In this document: positions 15,588 through 16,537 of the stretch, piece after piece
How the letters are laid out: every line of letters starts with the position of its first letter
Numbering within the stretch: position 1 is the stretch's first letter
Source of the DNA: RGIG4576 sp045656705
GTDB lineage: Bacteria; Bacteroidota; Bacteroidia; Bacteroidales; Muribaculaceae
DNA: 16,537 bases
Direction: 5' to 3'
NCBI GenBank assembly: GCA_045656705.1
Contig: JAZORR010000027.1
Location: 1 to 16,537 of the forward strand
Notes under the pieces: model-generated
Database searches by the model: none
Told to the model about the DNA's origin: nothing
What the model saw: only the letters and a program-made list of their open reading frames with translations
Position numbers and translations under genes: made by a program

Positions 15588-16130
15588 ATGGCACTAATAA
15601 AATCAGTAAGAGGGTTCACCCCTAAAATCGGCAAAAATTGTTTCCTTGCCGACAACGCCACCATCATCGGCGACACCACAATCGGCAACGATTGTAGCAT
15701 TTGGTTTGGCACTGTTCTTCGTGGAGATGTCAACACCATCACCATTGGCAATTGCGTCAACATACAAGACGGCTCAGTACTTCACACCCTATACCAAAAG
15801 TCAACAATCGAAATCGGCAACCATGTATCAGTAGGGCATAATGTCACCATACACGGAGCCAAAGTACACGATTATGCACTCATCGGTATGGGTAGTATAC
15901 TACTCGACGACGCAGAGATAGGCGAAGGAGCCATCATTGCTGCGGGAAGCGTAGTCACTGCTCGCACCAAAGTAGGACCATACGAACTTTGGGGTGGTGT
16001 ACCAGCCAAATTCATCAAGATGGTATCACCAGAGCAAGGTAAAGAAATCAATCAAAAAATTGCCCATAACTACCTCATGTACTCAAAATGGTACACCGAA
16101 GACGACGCAAAAACACAAATCATCGAATAA
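15588..16130 (+). CDS. Gamma-carbonic-anhydrase-like hexapeptide-repeat protein
   Basis: A 180-residue left-handed beta-helix protein built of hexapeptide repeats (TIIGDTTIGNDCSIWFGTVL and on). The three zinc-ligand histidines of gamma-class carbonic anhydrases are kept: H66 (NIQDGSVLH), H84 (SVGHN) and H89 (VTIHG), with the RGDVN motif (45-49) ahead of them. PYELWGGVPAKFIK (133-146) is the conserved exit of the helix into the C-terminal alpha-helix. Members form trimers with metal sites between subunits. Many short bacterial ones of this size (YrdA/PaaY-like) have weak or no proven carbonic anhydrase activity, so the reaction is uncertain. The ATG is preceded by an A-run, not a Shine-Dalgarno site. 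The gene may share the aminopeptidase transcript or have an unseen promoter. Confidence 0.93.
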   Translation: MALIKSVRGFTPKIGKNCFLADNATIIGDTTIGNDCSIWFGTVLRGDVNTITIGNCVNIQDGSVLHTLYQKSTIEIGNHVSVGHNVTIHGAKVHDYALIGMGSILLDDAEIGEGAIIAAGSVVTARTKVGPYELWGGVPAKFIKMVSPEQGKEINQKIAHNYLMYSKWYTEDDAKTQIIE

Positions 16131-16132
16131 TA

Positions 16133-16164
16133 TTTGGAAAAAGCAGAAAAAAGTTGTAACTTTG
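16133..16164 (+). promoter_or_regulatory. Promoter of tRNA-Leu
   Basis: TTTG (16133-16136), a 20-base spacer and TAACTTTG (16157-16164) are a near-ideal Bacteroidota promoter, beginning 3 bases after the carbonic-anhydrase-like gene and ending about 57 bases before the mature tRNA. Confidence 0.75.
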
Positions 16165-16220
16165 TTCCGCTTTTCAAACGACACAGTGTGTTTACCACAT
16201 TTAATCAGCTGAAAGAGGCT

Positions 16221-16304
16221 GCCCGGATGGTGGAATGGTAGACACGAAGGACTTAAAATCCTTTGGCTATTGCAGCTGTGCGGGTTCAAGTCCCGCTCCG
16301 GGTA
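16221..16304 (+). tRNA. tRNA-Leu (anticodon TAA)
   Basis: The acceptor stem GCCCGGA (16221-16227) pairs with TCCGGGT (16297-16303, one G-U), followed by discriminator A. The anticodon stem AAGGA/TCCTT encloses the loop CTTAAAA, giving anticodon UAA, which reads UUA and UUG. A long variable arm, as expected for a class II leucine tRNA, precedes the T arm GCGGGTTCAAGTCCCGC. The 84-base length fits. CCA is not encoded and must be added after transcription. Confidence 0.97.
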
Positions 16305-16319
16305 CATTAATACTTTTGT

Positions 16320-16356
16320 AATCTCTTGTAGGTGAATAACTTGCAAGAGATTTTTT
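16320..16356 (+). terminator. Terminator of the tRNA-Leu transcript
   Basis: AATCTCTTG (16320-16328) pairs with CAAGAGATT (16344-16352), a 9-bp stem with a 15-base loop, followed by six T (16351-16356). It begins 16 bases after the tRNA. Confidence 0.85.
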
Positions 16357-16360
16357 ATTT

Positions 16361-16420
16361 GCAAGGTGTACTAAAAGTGGGCAAGGTGTACAAAAAGGGC
16401 AAGGTGGACAAAAAGTAGGA
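16361..16420 (+). repeat. Three tandem copies of GCAAGGTGKACNAAAAG
   Basis: Units start at 16361 (GCAAGGTGTACTAAAAGTGG), 16381 (GCAAGGTGTACAAAAAGG) and 16399 (GCAAGGTGGACAAAAAGTAG). They differ by single bases and by length (20, 18 and about 22). The third is the exact inverse, over 16 bases, of 118-133. They look like the multiple terminal repeats of a transposable element. Confidence 0.7.
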
Positions 16421-16537
16421 TAAAAACGCTGTAATTAATTGAAATTCATATCTTTGTGTAGATTTTCATTGATATGGTAAAAAAAATGCTTTTTTTGTGA
16501 CTCGCACAACGTCGTTAGAAACGGCTTGAGAAGCCGA
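16367..16537 (+). mobile_element. Putative left end of an IS21-like insertion sequence (partial)
   Basis: If the element begins with TG at 16367, its tip TGTACTAAAAGTGGG matches the tip at the other edge (TGGACAAAAAGTAGG) in 12 of 15 bases. Three internal repeats follow, then a -7 box at 16449, as expected ahead of a transposase gene. The transposase itself is not visible: all ATG frames after 16474 stop within a few codons, though one frame lacking an ATG stays open to the window end. A small hairpin (CGGCTT/AAGCCG, about 16522-16536) ends the window. The element lies just past the tRNA-Leu terminator. Family assignment is inference from repeat layout only. Confidence 0.38.
16449..16456 (+). 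promoter_or_regulatory. -7 box TATCTTTG inside the right-edge element
   Basis: TATCTTTG is an exact TAnnTTTG match. No good TTTG partner lies about 20 bases upstream. It would drive a gene that begins at or beyond the window end. Confidence 0.4.

Noticed and set aside
16083..16364. Minus-strand ORF of 93 residues with ERDLNPHSCNSQRI
   Set aside because: It runs antisense through tRNA-Leu. ERDLNPH-type peptides are the well-known spurious translation of tRNA genes.
118..16420. Whole window as a composite transposon bounded by inverted IS ends
   Set aside because: The interior holds core genes (ychF, tRNA-Leu, aminopeptidase P, ferredoxin), so two independent insertions are simpler than transposition of the whole segment.
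16361..16420. CRISPR array
   Set aside because: The repeats are adjacent, with no spacers of regular length between them, and there are no cas genes.

Overview
The window looks like a chromosomal slice from a member of the Bacteroidales (phylum Bacteroidota). The main evidence is repeated -7 boxes of the Bacteroidota form TAnnTTTG in front of several genes, two of them with a TTTG box 20 bases upstream (mscS-type gene and tRNA-Leu). Shine-Dalgarno sequences are absent or weak, the tRNA gene does not encode CCA, and the gene families are typical of Bacteroidales. The genus cannot be fixed from the sequence.

Layout. Bases 1-133 look like the end of an insertion sequence, with outward-facing repeats ending in TGTCCA. 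Directly next to it lies a decayed fragment of a 'polyvalent' protein gene of conjugative elements or phages (134-1144). Its LPD3 domain and ART-PolyVal (ADP-ribosyltransferase) domain can still be read, but only across two single-base frameshifts. Bases 1382-7396 are a six-gene glycosyltransferase island: a leftward pair (GT2 plus a GT-B enzyme), a divergent rightward run of three (a paralogous GT-B enzyme and two GT2s), and a convergent GT2. No flippase, polymerase or sugar-nucleotide synthesis gene is present, so the island is probably an outlying part of a cell-surface glycan locus (lipopolysaccharide, capsule or glycoprotein glycan).

From 7514 on the genes are mostly housekeeping and separately transcribed: ychF, a YbdG-like MscS channel, a secreted GH3 beta-N-acetylhexosaminidase with a decayed C-terminal serine-hydrolase domain, a lone GT2 on the minus strand, a 55-residue 2[4Fe-4S] ferredoxin, a Xaa-Pro aminopeptidase, a gamma-carbonic-anhydrase-like protein and tRNA-Leu(UAA). 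Most are framed by good hairpin terminators and their own promoters. Two hairpins need explanation: one between the mscS promoter and its start codon, and a 20-base perfect palindrome after the aminopeptidase.

The right edge (16361-16537) carries three tandem copies of a roughly 20-base repeat. One of them matches, in inverted orientation, 16 of 16 bases of the repeat at 118-133. I read both edges as ends of related IS21-like elements with multiple terminal repeats. This is inference, because no transposase is visible. I see no convincing new defence or biosynthetic system. The most informative points are the polyvalent-protein remnant bounded by IS ends, the paralogous divergent glycosyltransferases with apparently leaderless promoters, and the degenerate GH3 fusion.
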